This document shows positions 34,479-45,894 of a DNA stretch of 64,000 bases, in pieces. Below the pieces are notes generated by a model, which was given only the letters and a program-made list of their open reading frames with translations, searched no databases and was not told the DNA's origin. The position numbers and the translations under genes are program-made. The DNA is from Oscarella lobularis (Eukaryota; Porifera; Homoscleromorpha; Homosclerophorida; Oscarellidae): the NCBI RefSeq assembly GCF_947507565.1, contig NC_089175.1, positions 1,663,733 to 1,727,732 of the forward strand. The letters are read 5' to 3'. How positions within the stretch are numbered: the stretch's first letter is position 1; the number at the start of each line of letters is the position of its first letter.

Positions 34479-34772
34479 ATGCCTCAAGTGAAAGACGCAA
34501 TGAAACTTGCCCTATTGAGCGGAGGAATCGTCCTCGGCGGAAGAATTACAAGAATACTATTCATGAAACACGTCACGCTGACGGTCACAGCGAAAGTCAC
34601 ATTGACGGTGGCTGGGACCGCAACTGCTGCTGCAGCCACGAAGTCCGCAATTGCTACTGAAGCCATGAAGTCAGCAACTGATAGTTCGAAACTACACGAA
34701 CAATCAAAACCACCAACTCGCGAGTTGCCTCCTCTTGTGTCCGCAGTTGCTACTGCAAAATCAATAGACTAG
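34479..34772 (+). CDS. small single-TM protein, copy 1
   Basis: A 97-residue single-exon frame from ATG: MPQVKDAMKLALLSGGIVLGG, then a basic residue pair and a Thr/Val/Ala-rich stretch (HVTLTVTAKVTLTVAGTATA). It resembles the frame at 35638 in both the GGxVLxGG helix and the following beta-prone Thr/Val repeat. No known family recognised. It is divergent from the two-TM gene at 33.8 kb. Confidence 0.45.
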   Translation: MPQVKDAMKLALLSGGIVLGGRITRILFMKHVTLTVTAKVTLTVAGTATAAAATKSAIATEAMKSATDSSKLHEQSKPPTRELPPLVSAVATAKSID

Positions 34773-34910
34773 CCTCAGACTGATTGCTTGTCTGTTAATT
34801 AGGGAGCTATAGAACTGCCTCATGCACAGCACTGTCTTTTTTTAGCTGATAGGTGTTTTGACCCTATCTATCAGGATTTCATAGACCTAAAACATTACAT
34901 GGTAGTAGCA

Positions 34911-35211
34911 TCAGCGAGACGACTTAGTCACAATAGCAATGAAAACAATAGCCATGACAAAACCAACAGCAAGACGTAGCGTTGGCCAATTAGGTATTTT
35001 CAGAAGTTCCGAAATTACGTTTCTTCTCGTTCTGATGCTTTTGACGCAAGGGTTCTCTTTTTTCTGCTTGACATCTTCAGAAGTTTCTACGGGCTATGAC
35101 TTGGAGGTTCATTCCGGTTTTGGCTTGGTCTGAATAGCACCTGGACCAATAGGCCACGCCCAAAATGACAAAAGGCAATAGCAGTAGCCAGCCAAAGCAT
35201 GGTTGTTTCTA
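34911..35211 (-). pseudogene. two-TM protein copy 2, probably decayed
   Basis: The minus strand carries an in-frame tail SEDVKQKKENPC ... LRLAVGFVMAIVFIAIVTKSS ending at 34911, equivalent to the second half of copy 1. An N-terminal segment WLLLLPFVILGVAYWS near 35145-35200 matches WQLLAVGGAALGVAYYL. No ATG is in frame with the N-terminal part, and the exon phases do not join by a simple GT-AG intron. It is a pseudogene or needs an unusual model. Confidence 0.45.
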
Positions 35212-35637
35212 GAACCTGTCTAATTGAACAACAAGGCGGAGTGGGGAAATCTAAAATTAGCACAGGAGAAATTCCCGGTTCTTTCCCGGATTTCCAGTTG
35301 ACACAACTCTGAACAAGCGAATCTTCGGGCAAAGGTAGGTAGGTAGGTAGGTATTTTAGCACCATCCTAATCCAGAGTAAACTGTCCTTGATCGCCTAAG
35401 AACGCTCATGCTTTCATCGTAAACGATGACGTCATTGAAAGCTAACATTGCAGGCCTAACGATGCATTTTTACCATTTGCACACTTTCGGACGATGGCTA
35501 ACGGCGAATGAAGAAGAGAACTCTTACTGACCTTCTACCCCAATTACACCTTACATAAATAAAATAACTTTATTAATTAAGTCACATGCACCAAGAATAA
35601 TGAATTTACTCACTTCTTTCAGCTCTAAAGTGAAACG

Positions 35638-35832
35638 ATGCCTCCGAATCAAGACACGATGATGCAGCGAAACAACAACTACAACAACTGGTGGATTGCA
35701 GGTGCCATAATCGCCGGAGGAGTCGTCCTCGCAGGAGGAGCAGTTCTTGGTGGCTTGTACCTGAAATACAAAACGGTGGTAGTCTCAGTGACGACGTTGG
35801 GAGCAGCTATAACCGTAACCCTGAGTATGTGA
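35638..35832 (+). CDS. small single-TM Gly-zipper protein, copy 2
   Basis: A 64-residue frame: MPPNQDTMMQRNNNYNNWW, then a pure glycine-zipper helix (IAGAIIAGGVVLAGGAVLGG) and KYKTVVVSVTTLGAAITVTL. The N-terminus is hydrophilic and Asn-rich. Similar in layout to 34479-34772. No function is assigned. Confidence 0.45.
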   Translation: MPPNQDTMMQRNNNYNNWWIAGAIIAGGVVLAGGAVLGGLYLKYKTVVVSVTTLGAAITVTLSM

Positions 35833-36126
35833 ACTGTCGCTGCAAAGAACACGTGAACTTGTTTCCGTCTGTGTCCGTGTAATAAAAAAACGCGTGTGAC
35901 GACTTTGCCCTTTTTTTCATTTTCTGTAGCACTCAATGAGAGAAAGACATCAACCATTAGAAAGAGAGAGAAAACGAGACATGGACACGACGCAAGTAAA
36001 CCTACAGTGCATTTTAACCTCGCCCTACCGTCATCACCAACCAGCAGCCTAATATTCTTTCCGCGGCTTCCGCTTTCGAGGCGACGTCCTACGGGAACTG
36101 AAGTAAGGCAAAGTAAAAAAGAAAAA

Positions 36127-38939
36127 TCAAATCGGCGCGTCGAGAGAGCCAGACCTAACGGGAGGCGCTTCCTCCGCTTCTTTCTCTTCTGTCGCCTCCG
36201 CGTCTTCAGCATTGGCTACGTCTTTTTCATCCGCGGGGTCGTCCTCACCCTACTCGATCCACCCAAGCGTCGAATCGATTTCGGTGTCTATTTTTCTTTT
36301 CGTTACCCCTTCGTCGTTCTCGTCTTCCTTTTCCTCCTTTTCTTCGTCCGCTTTTTCGTCTCCTCCGTCCACTTCTTCTTCCTCTTCCTCCTCCTCGTTT
36401 TCTTCTTTGACGTCTTCCATTTTCTTCTCCGATTTGCTTGCTTGCGTCTCTTCTTCCTTGGGATGAGGATCATCCGGCGTCGGTTCGTCGGTTTTCTTCT
36501 TAGCTGCCGCCGTCGCAGCAGCGCTGTCGTCCTAAAGAAAATATTCCTATGTTAGAGAGAAACGTAGGACGGCGTTTACATACTGACCTTCACTCGACAG
36601 CAACAGGCCGCAATCAAGACAATTGGAAGGACGAGAACAAAGGCATAAACGAGCCAAAGCCACGGCATTTCTTCCGTCATTCCAATCAGAGAATCGATCA
36701 TCCCGCTCTACGTGGACAGAGACAACGTAGTCCTTAAAATTATTGGCAAATAAGGGGAGGGACACACGGTAAGACTGCCTTCCCGCGCCGATTTCTTTCC
36801 CCAACTTAAAAAAAAACCAAGTCAATAAACGTATCAATACGTAGGTTGAGTGTTACCCTTGACGAGCAACGTCTGCAGCGACGTCCGGACTGTCCGTAAC
36901 GAGAAAATTGTCAAAGAGGATGTCATCGGACATCGACCAAAGTTCCAGACCAATAGCACCCTATCAAAAGAAAAGGGATCTCTCAAATAACGTCACAGAT
37001 GATACGCTACGTACTATAGACGTTATTCGAGAAAACGGATCGGTGTCCTCATAGAAATCCGGATTGGGAATTTTCTTCGGTTTCCATATTCCCTAAGAAA
37101 AAAAGCAGCAAAATAACGTTTTCACAATCTCTCAAGATTCCTCCCCAATCTCATGTACCTGATAATTAGGATTGTCGATCATGGGAGCCTTCCACTTTCC
37201 CTTATAGACGGGATTCTTGATGAGGGGAGCCTTCCACGGACCACAGCCAGTGTCCTGACACTTGGGATTCGCTAATGAAGAAAAAATTATAAACTAATTT
37301 ATCAAAAAACTTGATACTTACGTATTTGTGGCGCCTCCCACGTCCCATCCTCCTCATCGTCCCTAGACAAAAGTTGGTCAAATGAACGAGATGTGATTTT
37401 CTTATTTTTACCAGTCGTCCGGTTTAGCTGCATCCGGATCATCGATGTAGTCTGGTTCGTCATCATTCCAGTCGTCCGGTCTCACTGCATCTGGATCGGG
37501 AATCTTCATAGGAGCATCTTCATCCCTGTTATAGAATAATGTTATTGTATGGCGTTGTTTGGAAAATAATGAGTATTTGACCAGTCGTCTGGTTTTGTTG
37601 CTTCAGGATCAGGAATTCTATGTGAAGATGATGCATGACGTTCTACGTATCTTTTTATTGATTTTTTTTTTACTTTTCTCTTTCGTCCCAGTCTTCTGGT
37701 TTCTTGTCATCGGGATCGTCAATTTCTTTGGGTGGATTCACTGGAGGTCTAAAAACATTGAAGTGTTAGTTTCATTGACACCTCTGGGGAAAAATCACCT
37801 ACTCGAAATCTGACAACAAACTGCCACTGTTGACTTCACGCTGATCAACAAGAATCTGATACATATTATCAGGATTAATAACTAAAATCAAAAACAACCA
37901 TTATTTTCTTCAAGGTCGACTCTTAGTACAATACATACTCAACGTGTAAACGTGGCTCTTGTGATCATTAATGTAATCGGCCGCTGCAGTGTGCTTTGCG
38001 TGCTTCTCCTCGAATTTGCCAGTGTTGGGATTCTTGTGCCGAAAAATAAAGTGAATCTAGAAAAAAATCAGGTAGACATGCCATCTCCACGTCAGTGATT
38101 ATCAGTCTGACCTTATCAGTATTTCCACACTTATCCGGGCCAAACATGACGGTATATGGAGTATTATCCCTGAAGTCTTTCTAAATTAAAAAAGGTATTA
38201 GGTATTAGTCAATGGAAATTTTTCCATATCATTTACTAAATCAAATTGAGTGTCCTGAGTAAGAAGCTTCATGTAGGCTCCACCACATTCCTGACCCTCC
38301 TGAAACTTCACCTCATATCTAAAAAATCAGTAAATCTAAAAGGCCTTTTCTCGCTTCCAATCGACTAACTGGGCAACGAATGGCGATGAAGTAAAGTCAA
38401 ATGGTGTTTCAAGTGCCGCTGCAATGCCGTGATGCTTAGCTTTTGACTAGAAACAACAAGAATTCGACTTTGAACCTGTGACCACGCCTCCATCGTACTT
38501 TCAACACGAGGCCGAGATCTCCTTCCAATCCGCTCTCTTTCGCCTCTTCTACCACCCATTCGCCTATGAATGTTCGAGGTTCAGCGTTTGGGGTGCGCGC
38601 GACCGCGAGATTTGGTCTTTTTACCGTCGTATTTCGCTATCGCTTCGTCCGCGCCGTCTTTTTTCGCCTCCGAAAGGACCCACCTTGCGATGAAGGTATG
38701 AAGTGAAAGTTCGGAGCGTTCTCGAAGAGTTCTACCTTGATTCGAAGCTCTCTTTGCTCGCGAACGGCTCGAAAAACGACGTCGCGCCCGATGGGACTGG
38801 TATCGGGTTTTCCTGCGCGTTAGACGTGCGTTTACCGTGGCGTTTTGGATGAGAAACAAATGCGTACTTTGTCGGCTGCTACGGCCTCGAGAAGAACGAG
38901 ACCGACGAACAGGATGAATTTCTGACCTTTCACCGCCAT
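36127..38939 (-). CDS. CANX: calnexin (ER lectin chaperone)
   Basis: Start ATG at 38939 with signal peptide [19 protein letters not shown]. Many short exons follow. The luminal lectin domain leads into the proline-rich arm with motif-1 repeats ([52 protein letters not shown]). Motif-2 repeats ([41 protein letters not shown]) come next. After the globular end ([15 protein letters not shown]) there is a helix near [20 protein letters not shown] and an acidic cytosolic tail. An in-frame TAG at 36250 falls inside a 54 bp GT-AG phase-0 intron (about 36250-36303). Removing it extends the acidic tail to a stop at 36127. The tail ends SLDAPI with no KKXX; calnexin normally relies on an arginine-based retention signal, which I did not find clearly. 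Confidence 0.92.
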
Positions 38940-39297
38940 GATTTGTGAACCGAAGTTACTGAACACGTGGCAATCGACTGTTGGGTGTCGTCACGCATAG
39001 CGCGCGCAAAGACACATGTACAACGAAACACTCAACGAAACCGAGACTGTAACCGAATGTGCTGTACCAAGGCTACTGTACTGTACATGCACAGTTACAT
39101 GCGCCGTTACATGCACAGTATTTGCAGGGATTTGCAAGGCGTGACAGAAGTCATTTCTATTGATAGCTTATTCCATTTGAGAAGCCCTGCAGACGGTAGA
39201 CATTTAGACGATATTGGGCGTTTTTCACTAACAACTTACTTCCTTTTTCTTTGTATGGTAACATCAGACGGACGTAGTCTAAACAAAAGCTATGGAA
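38940..39297. other. upstream region of calnexin
   Basis: About 360 bp contain a local repeat of acatgca/ctgtacatg words near 39080-39120 and no supported gene. It presumably holds the calnexin promoter. Stress-response elements were not searched. Confidence 0.45.
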
Positions 39298-40605
39298 TTA
39301 TTTAGGAATTTCTTTCAATCTAACGACAACATACGCAGCTAAGAGTTCGGCCAATGATTTCTCACGGCCCTTTACCTCCCTGGAAGACTTTGTGACATCT
39401 GATTCCAGTTTCTTCCCTTGCTTAGAAAAGTTTTCCTTGAGCGATTTCAAGGCGGATTTCATTTCAGAGTTTTCCTTCTGTAGTTTTCTAATTTTGCAGT
39501 CAGTCTCTTTCTGTTCAGTTTGCAGGGAAACGAGATTTTCAAAAAGAAGCTGCTGATGAATGAATGCTGCACCGGACATATGAGCATTCATATCTTTTCT
39601 CTTCACCTGCAGCAAATTGAATGTGATGAACATGTGGTGATATGGGCACACCAAACCTTTTCATGGCATCCCATTACGGTATACTGGCACGAGAGCATAG
39701 AATTAGGGCAATTTCCTTTCTTGCTTGTGTGATCAAACATCTTATTAGAGTACAGTGTAATGCATTCTAAGTAGATAAAAATCTAAAAGTACTGTACCTT
39801 TCTTCGGGGCAATTCTTCATTGCACAGTTCACATGGAATGGGCACATACTCGCAGTCTTTCACATGATCCTCAAGAATTAGAAAATGAATAAATAAATTC
39901 AACTGACAGAAAGTTTTGTTTGTGTACTTCCATGTCTTTGTATTCATTCAATGATCCGCAGAAGGAACAAGAAATTTGCCTTCTTATGCAAACGGTTGAC
40001 TCATGGAGTGTCATGTTTCCTCTCGCAACAACTTTGTTACACTTGCAAGGAACTTTCTCATATGGACACTCCTCTATGTGAGGCTAAAAGCCAGACCCAC
40101 TTTGCTGGTAACTTCGTACATGAAATCTTACCATTACCTCATAATCTCGAAGCTGGCCACTCCACGTGCATCCGTCATCAGCGTTAGAACAAATAACTTT
40201 TAGAGAAAGAACCTTTCGCCTCACATTGGCATCAGGAAATATCTTATTAATTAATTACAAGGTGAGTACGTCAAAACGTTTCAAAAGCAAAACCTTGTCA
40301 GGTGAGATCTTCTCCTTGTCTAGGGCACACAAAAGCTTTTCTCCCTTTTGTTTTCGAACAGTCCTAAGGCAAGACACAGGGTCATAGGTCTCTTTTAGAG
40401 ACAATTCTCACATCGCAGCTTGCTCCAAACATCCCCTGCAGTACAAATGACCGCATTCCGTTTGGACGGGATCTCGTAGGACACAAAGGCAAATAGGACA
40501 CTCTAGTTCCTTGTCCAACGTCCCCACAAACGGAGCCGAATATCCGCCTTCAGTCGGACTCTTCATGCACTCTTCCGCCATCTTTTGGGAATAAAAACTA
40601 CGCAT
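39298..40605 (-). CDS. TRAF-like RING/zinc-finger/coiled-coil protein 1
   Basis: The first exon (ATG at 40605 or 40581) encodes a RING finger: LECPICLCVLRDPVQTECGHLYCRGCLEQ. TRAF-type zinc-finger exons follow (39560-40330). A fragment reads NCPNSMLSCQYTVMGCHEKVW, the usual C-P-x-x-x-x-x-C-x-x-GC pattern. The last exon is a coiled coil (LVSLQTEQKETDCKIRKLQ ...) ending at 39298. No MATH (TRAF-C) domain follows, so it lacks the receptor-binding half of classical TRAFs. It is likely an E3 ubiquitin ligase in an immune-like pathway (inference). Paralogs lie at 46.7 and 48.3 kb. Confidence 0.82.
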
Positions 40606-40784
40606 GCGTGACGAAAGTCACTTAGCCATCAAGATCAAATAACTCTTTCTACTGTACCGTGCACAAGATCAAGTTGTGGAGGCGGTTAACGTTCAACCTG
40701 ATAGGCCTAGCTGCCAGTGAAAAAGTAGACTTTAGAACTGATACACGAGACAATTTGAAATTACTCAATGACATACTGCAGGCC

Positions 40785-41280
40785 AGTCATTACTTTCACG
40801 GTCTATCAAGTCTACCGGACAGGCCCTGTGGATGTGGTTTGGGAGGCTGCAAACATTCTACACGATGTCCATCTGGTAATTGAAGGGATGGCATTGATTT
40901 TTCTTCTTCTCGGATGCACTGACTCTGATTGCTTCCAAGACTTAGTGGTGAATGAGGACTTTCTTGGAAAATGCGACAAGCTTTCTTTCTGTATCAGTGT
41001 GAAATTCTGGAATGACCCTTGTCCTGCTAAGTTCACTCTGCAAACGCAATTTAGCCTTCTGCAACGAGCAGATTTGCTTGTTGGCTTTCTGAAGCTCTCT
41101 GCGCATTTCAAGAGCGTTCTCAAACAAAAGCTTTTGATGGTAAACAACTGCGTTTGAAATGTGCGTGTCCATATCTTTCGGCAGTACCTGCATAAAATTT
41201 TATAATCCTTTATAAATCTTTTAATTAATTGAACTAACTTTTTCACCACACCCTATTGCAACGTATTGACAGGAGAACGT
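40785..41280 (-). pseudogene. 3' fragment of a TRAF-like gene
   Basis: This stretch matches 48330-48815 of TRAF-like 3, including the coiled-coil exon (DMDTHISNAVVYHQKLLFEN), the upstream intron and flanks. A 4 bp insertion (ttct near 40985) breaks the reading frame after FHTDTE. No RING or zinc-finger exons accompany it. It is a frameshifted partial duplicate. Confidence 0.82.
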
Positions 41281-41544
41281 GGCAATCGGGAGTTGGAGGG
41301 AGTGGGAGAGTTGTCACGCAAACAGCTAGTTTTAAAAAATTGAAAATTATTTGCATGTCATAAAGCAGCACGTGATATTGTCTAATTGTCTACTGTTTGA
41401 GTTTGCTACTAAAGAAAGATACGTCATATATCATACGTCAACACAACACAGGCCCCTTCCAAAGATGAAAGAGCAGTGGAGAAAGACGCAGAGGAATAAA
41501 TTCATCGCTTCTCTCAGTTCAATTTTTATCAAATACTAATTTGT

Positions 41545-41907
41545 CTACTGCACTCTCCGGGGTGAAACTGAAGCCATGGCCCAGCCAATAGCGAGAGATA
41601 TTACTAGTACTAGAAATGACACTCCTACCACCTTCAACTCGGAAGCTGAGTCTGAGTCTTTACAAGCCTCCTCGTCTTCGGAAGCCACGTCTTCATAAGC
41701 GCTAAGCCTTGCCGGACTTTGCTCATAGTCATTTTGCCGCCTTCTTCCGTTTCTTCTTCTTCTTCTCCTGCTGCTGCTGCTGCTTTTTGTCTCGGTACCT
41801 GAGTACCGAGACATAGTTTTTGGTATGTAAAAATTTTGTTCGTTGCGTACCGGAAAAGTGGTCGGTGGTACGCTGTCGCGATTGCGTCCGTCAGGTGTCC
41901 GATACAT
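41545..41907 (-). CDS. small tail-anchored membrane protein
   Basis: A single-exon frame of 120 residues from an ATG at 41907. The N-terminal 90 residues are polar, with a Ser run, an Arg-rich cluster (RRRRRRNGRRRQND) and an acidic patch. A C-terminal helix (VVGVSFLVLVISLAIGWAMA) is followed by SPRRVQ, the layout of a tail-anchored protein with cytosolic N-terminus. No homologous family recognised. Confidence 0.5.
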   Translation of the reverse strand: MYRTPDGRNRDSVPPTTFPVRNEQNFYIPKTMSRYSGTETKSSSSSRRRRRRNGRRRQNDYEQSPARLSAYEDVASEDEEACKDSDSASELKVVGVSFLVLVISLAIGWAMASVSPRRVQ

Positions 41908-42002
41908 TGTAGTTGTGCACCTGGGTATTTGTTAGGGTCCTTGTCTTTTAGTTTCGGAGAAATTTGGGTCCTTTCGTGAAACAGAATGTGACGTCACAGA
42001 GT

Positions 42003-42116
42003 TTGGAATGCTCGTTTGCATCTAATTACCAGGCTTCTTGATGTGGAGGGTGGATACGTTTCCGCCTTCCCAGAGAAGTTTGGAATGCTCGTTTGCATCT
42101 AATTACCGGGCTCCTG
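42003..42116. repeat. short direct repeat
   Basis: The string tttggaatgctcgtttgcat, followed by ctaattacc, occurs at about 42002 and again at about 42080, a spacing of about 78 bp. The second copy differs at a few bases at its end. Confidence 0.8.
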
Positions 42117-42149
42117 GTCATGTTTTAGGTACACCCGTTGTAACAATGC

Positions 42150-42850
42150 GTTTACCTTTCGGTTTTTTCAAGGACGTGCCGATGTGCGTTTGCGGCGTTC
42201 GGTTTGTTGTTCCGGAGCTTGGGCAAAGTGATGAAAACTGACATAAGAAATATGTAAGGGATATGTGCCCGTGTCTGTGGGGCTTGGTTAGGTACTGATC
42301 GCTCTTCATTATTTAATTCTATGCGCGAGGAACCTGGGAGATGGCGTTGTGTCCGTCGCTGCAGCAGTTGAAGCGACGCTAAGGAGCTCAGCATTGTGAC
42401 TCGCTGAAATGAGCGATGTGAATGAGATGCGTCTAGACGTGGTAGGGAGGCGTGACGGTATCAATTTTCCATTTCTCGTGGGAACGTGGTGAGTCGCCTA
42501 AATGCTCACCATGGTACCAGTCAAAATAAGCGAAGCGCCCTCTCTACCGTAGTCAAAATACCACGCGCCTCATTTGCCGCTCATTCAGAGTCAGCTAGTC
42601 ACGCTTGCTGTACTGCTCATCATAGCTTCTGCTGCTGCAGAAATGAACGCGCCGGCATCGCCGCCCATGATAGAATTTTTGAGCAACCTGAAGTACCTAA
42701 CCAAGCCCTCGACAGACACAAATATCTCTGCCATATACATTCTTTCAGTTGCCGCCACTTCGCCTATGCCCTAGGAAGAAACCCAATGCCGCAAACGATA
42801 AGCGCATATATCGGCACAGAAAAGAACTGAAAGGTATAGTTCCAAACTTC
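42150..42850. repeat. inverted duplication
   Basis: The minus strand of about 42150-42410 and the plus strand of about 42590-42845 are homologous. Both contain agtacctaaccaagccc, an acagacac word and a shared aa-ccgaacgccgcaaacg-type end. The arms could be coding (a hydrophobic stretch then KPNAAN), but both have stops and no clear gene. Related words recur at 43900-44110. Confidence 0.6.
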
Positions 42851-43047
42851 TGTGACATTTTCGAAAAAAGCGAGCCCTGCCCTAACAATCACCGAGGACA
42901 CAACAACGCCATGCACGGCTTCCGGCTCCTAGCTGTCGCTCGCAACTGTTAGCCCGAGCGCAAAAGCTAGCGAAAGAGCTAGGGCAGTGCTAGCGACAGG
43001 TTGACAAACGGAGTTTAGTGGGGTCCCAGGACCCTGAAGGGATCGAG

Positions 43048-43740
43048 CAGCGGCGTAACCAGGTTTCAGAGGTCGGGGGGGCACAATTTTTTCGCGCCGA
43101 AGGCGCGAAAAATTTTTTGAATGTGGGCGTGGTCAATCTTAATTTTTCGTTACTGAATAATGTTTTTCTATGTCTGGCGCTTATACAGAAGTTTCGCTAA
43201 AAATTTAAACGTCTACATAAATTTCAATTTTCTACTAAAATCGACTTCTATAAACGTTTTCACAGCTTTATCTATGTCTAAGTTTTTGGCCAGATCGCTT
43301 TCAATAGCTAGTACAGCCATATCATTGAGGCGATCCTGTGTCATTGACGCCCTGAGGTACGTTTTCAGCCTCTTAAGGCAGGAGAAGGCTCTTTCGCATG
43401 ACGCGGTCGAAACTCCCATCGTCAAAACAATTTCCCAGAGCCGCACCAACTCAGAAAACGCCTCTTTTAACGGTATCAGATGTTTTAACGCCTCACCCAA
43501 TGAGTTAAAATCTTTTCCTATTAGGTAGTTCTTAGCTAGCTGAATCATGAGTTCGGTTCAACGAGCATGAGAAGTAGCAAGCAGTTCGCATTCTGCCAGA
43601 GTCGAACAGTAAACGCTATCGTTATGCAAATCGACGAAATAGTGCGCATCTTCGGTGAATACTCCGTCAAATTTTACCTAGCTTTGGCAAAATTTCGGGG
43701 GGGCACGTGCCCCCCCAGGCCCCCCCCTGGTTACGCGCCT
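43048..43740. mobile_element. non-autonomous hAT-family DNA transposon
   Basis: A 693 bp element with terminal inverted repeats (left cagcggcgtaaccagg, right ending cctggttacgcgcct). It is bounded on both sides by the same 8 bp, ggatcgag (43040-43047 and 43741-43748), the target duplication length expected of hAT transposons. Only a C-terminal transposase fragment remains inside. A perfect hairpin of ttttttcgcgcc/ggcgcgaaaaaa type lies near 43087-43116. Confidence 0.85.
43213..43548 (-). pseudogene. hAT transposase C-terminal fragment
   Basis: A 111-residue frame with the hAT dimerisation-domain signature: STASCERAFSCLKRLKTYLR and MTQDRLNDMAVLAIE. The catalytic and DNA-binding parts are missing, so it cannot mobilise the element alone. 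Confidence 0.88.
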
Positions 43741-44114
43741 GGATCGAGTCGATCAAGGGGAACGCTTAGCTTAGGTGTGAAAGTTGGAGGGCAGGCGGCG
43801 ACCACTGCTGGACCCGAATTTTTCCAGCATTTCGGTTTTTATCACCGGCGACGTCGATTTGTTTGTTTCGGCAGCAGTTCAGGCTAAACGCTAAGGAGAA
43901 GAGTAGTGTACCTGAGCTGTGAATGAGGTGCGGTAGGGAGGCGGTAGGGAGGCGTGGATAGACGGGTACGGTGAGGGGAGTGTTCTCAGTCTCACAGAAA
44001 TGAGGCGGCGCGTGCCGTCTGCTTCTCGTAGACATTGTCCTCGCAGACGGCGATTACGATTACACCAGATCGGACGACCACTACCGCCGCCTCAACACTC
44101 ACCACAGTACCAGT

Positions 44115-45545
44115 CTAAATCGTCAAGGCAAAAATCTTCATGACGATTTCGATTTTTATTTATGACGATTTTTGCCTTAACAATTTTTAAAAATCGTTAT
44201 GATTAAAAATCGTAATGACGATTTTTGCCTGGACGATTTTGAAAAATCGTCATGACGATTTTTACCTTGACAATTTTTAAAAACAGTCATGACGATTTTA
44301 CCTTGACGATTTTTAAAAATCGTCATGATTAAAAATCGTCTTGACAATTTTTGCCTTGACGATTTTTCCAAAATCGCCATGACGATTTTTACCTTGACGA
44401 TTTTTGCCTTGACGATTTTTAAAAATTGTCATGACGATTTTTTCTTTGACGATTTTTTACGATTTTTTAAAAATCGTCATGACAATTTTTGCCTTGACGA
44501 TTTTTGCCTTGACGATTTTTGCCTTGACGATTTTAAAAAATCGTCATGACGATTTTTACCTCTACGATTTTTAAAAATTGTTATGATGATTTTTTCTTTG
44601 ACGATTTTTGCCTTGGCGATTTTTGCCTTGACGATTTTTCCTTAATGATTTTTAAAAATCGTCATGACAATTTTTAAAAATCGTCAAGGCAAAAATCGTC
44701 AAGGTAAAAATCGTCATGACGATTTTTAAAAATCGTCATGACGTTTTCAAAAATCGTCAAAGAAAAAATCATCATCACAATTTTTAAAAATTGTCAAGGG
44801 AAAAATCGTCAAGGGAAAAATCGTCAGGACGATTTTTAGAAATTGTCAAGGCAAAAATCGTCATGACGATTTTTAATAATGACGATTTTTAAAAATCCTC
44901 AAGGCAAAAATCGTCAAGGTAAAAATCGTCATGACTGTTTTTAAAAATTGTCAAGGTAAAAATCGTCATGACGATTTTTCGAAATCGTCTAGGCAAAAAT
45001 CGTCATGACGATTTTTACCTCTACGATTTTTAAAAATTGTTATGATGATTTTTTCTTTGACGATTTTTGCCTTGGCGATTTTTGCCTTGACGATTTTTCC
45101 TTAATGATTTTTAAAAATCGTCATGACAATTTTTAAAAATCGTCAAGGCAAAAATCGTCAAGGTAAAAATCGTCATGACGATTTTTAAAAATCGTCATGA
45201 CGTTTTTAAAAATCGTCAAAAAAAAAATCATCATCACAATTTTTAAAAATTGTTAAGGGAAAAATCGTCAAGGGAAAAATCGTCAAGACGATTTTTAGAA
45301 ATTGTCAAGGCAAAAATCGTCATGACGATTTTTAATAATGACGATTTTTAAAAATCCTCAAGGCAAAAATCGTCAAGGTAAAAATCGTCATGACTGTTTT
45401 TAAAAATTGTCAAGGTAAAAATCGTCATGACGATTTTTCGAAATCGTCTAGGCAAAAATCGTCATGACGATTTTTATCATGGCGATTTTTAAAAATCCTC
45501 AAGGCAAAAATCGTCAAGGCAAAAATCGTCAAGGCAAAAATATTT
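44115..45545. repeat. fold-back satellite of cgattttt/aaaaatcg units
   Basis: About 1.4 kb made almost only of ~15 bp words (cgatttttgccttga, cgtcatgacgattttt) and their reverse complements, so any segment can pair with many others. A ~459 bp block (44541-45000) is repeated almost exactly at 45000-45459. The first third is mostly in one orientation and later parts alternate. No gene is supported within it. Confidence 0.92.
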
Positions 45546-45894
45546 CTGCTTACGCATGCGCACTGTAATTCTTTCAACACCACTTTTGCTCGCATCCATG
45601 AATTTTCGGGGTTTTCCGCCTGCTGCCTGTCCGCCAACCTTTTTATAACCCCGCCCTTCGGAAACAAACGGGTATCCCTTTGAGGGGGCCCACTAAAACT
45701 CCTGCGTAAAAAACCCACAACATACGGTCTTGGGTTTGTAGCAGTAAAATAAAATGTAAAGGCGTGATCAATCTGTATGATTGAGGAAGAGAAGAATACT
45801 TGATCATCGATGATAATATTCATCATCATCACCATCAAGTACTGTACCCTTCTCTTTTTTTCCTTCACGTTGCACTCTGCTTTATATTTTACTG

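Noticed and set aside
36250-36252. In-frame TAG in the calnexin acidic tail, suggesting stop readthrough or truncation
   Set aside because: It falls within a 54 bp GT-AG phase-0 intron whose removal continues the acidic tail.
44115-45545. CRISPR-like regular repeat appearance
   Set aside because: There are no unique spacers, repeats occur in both orientations, and the host is a eukaryote.
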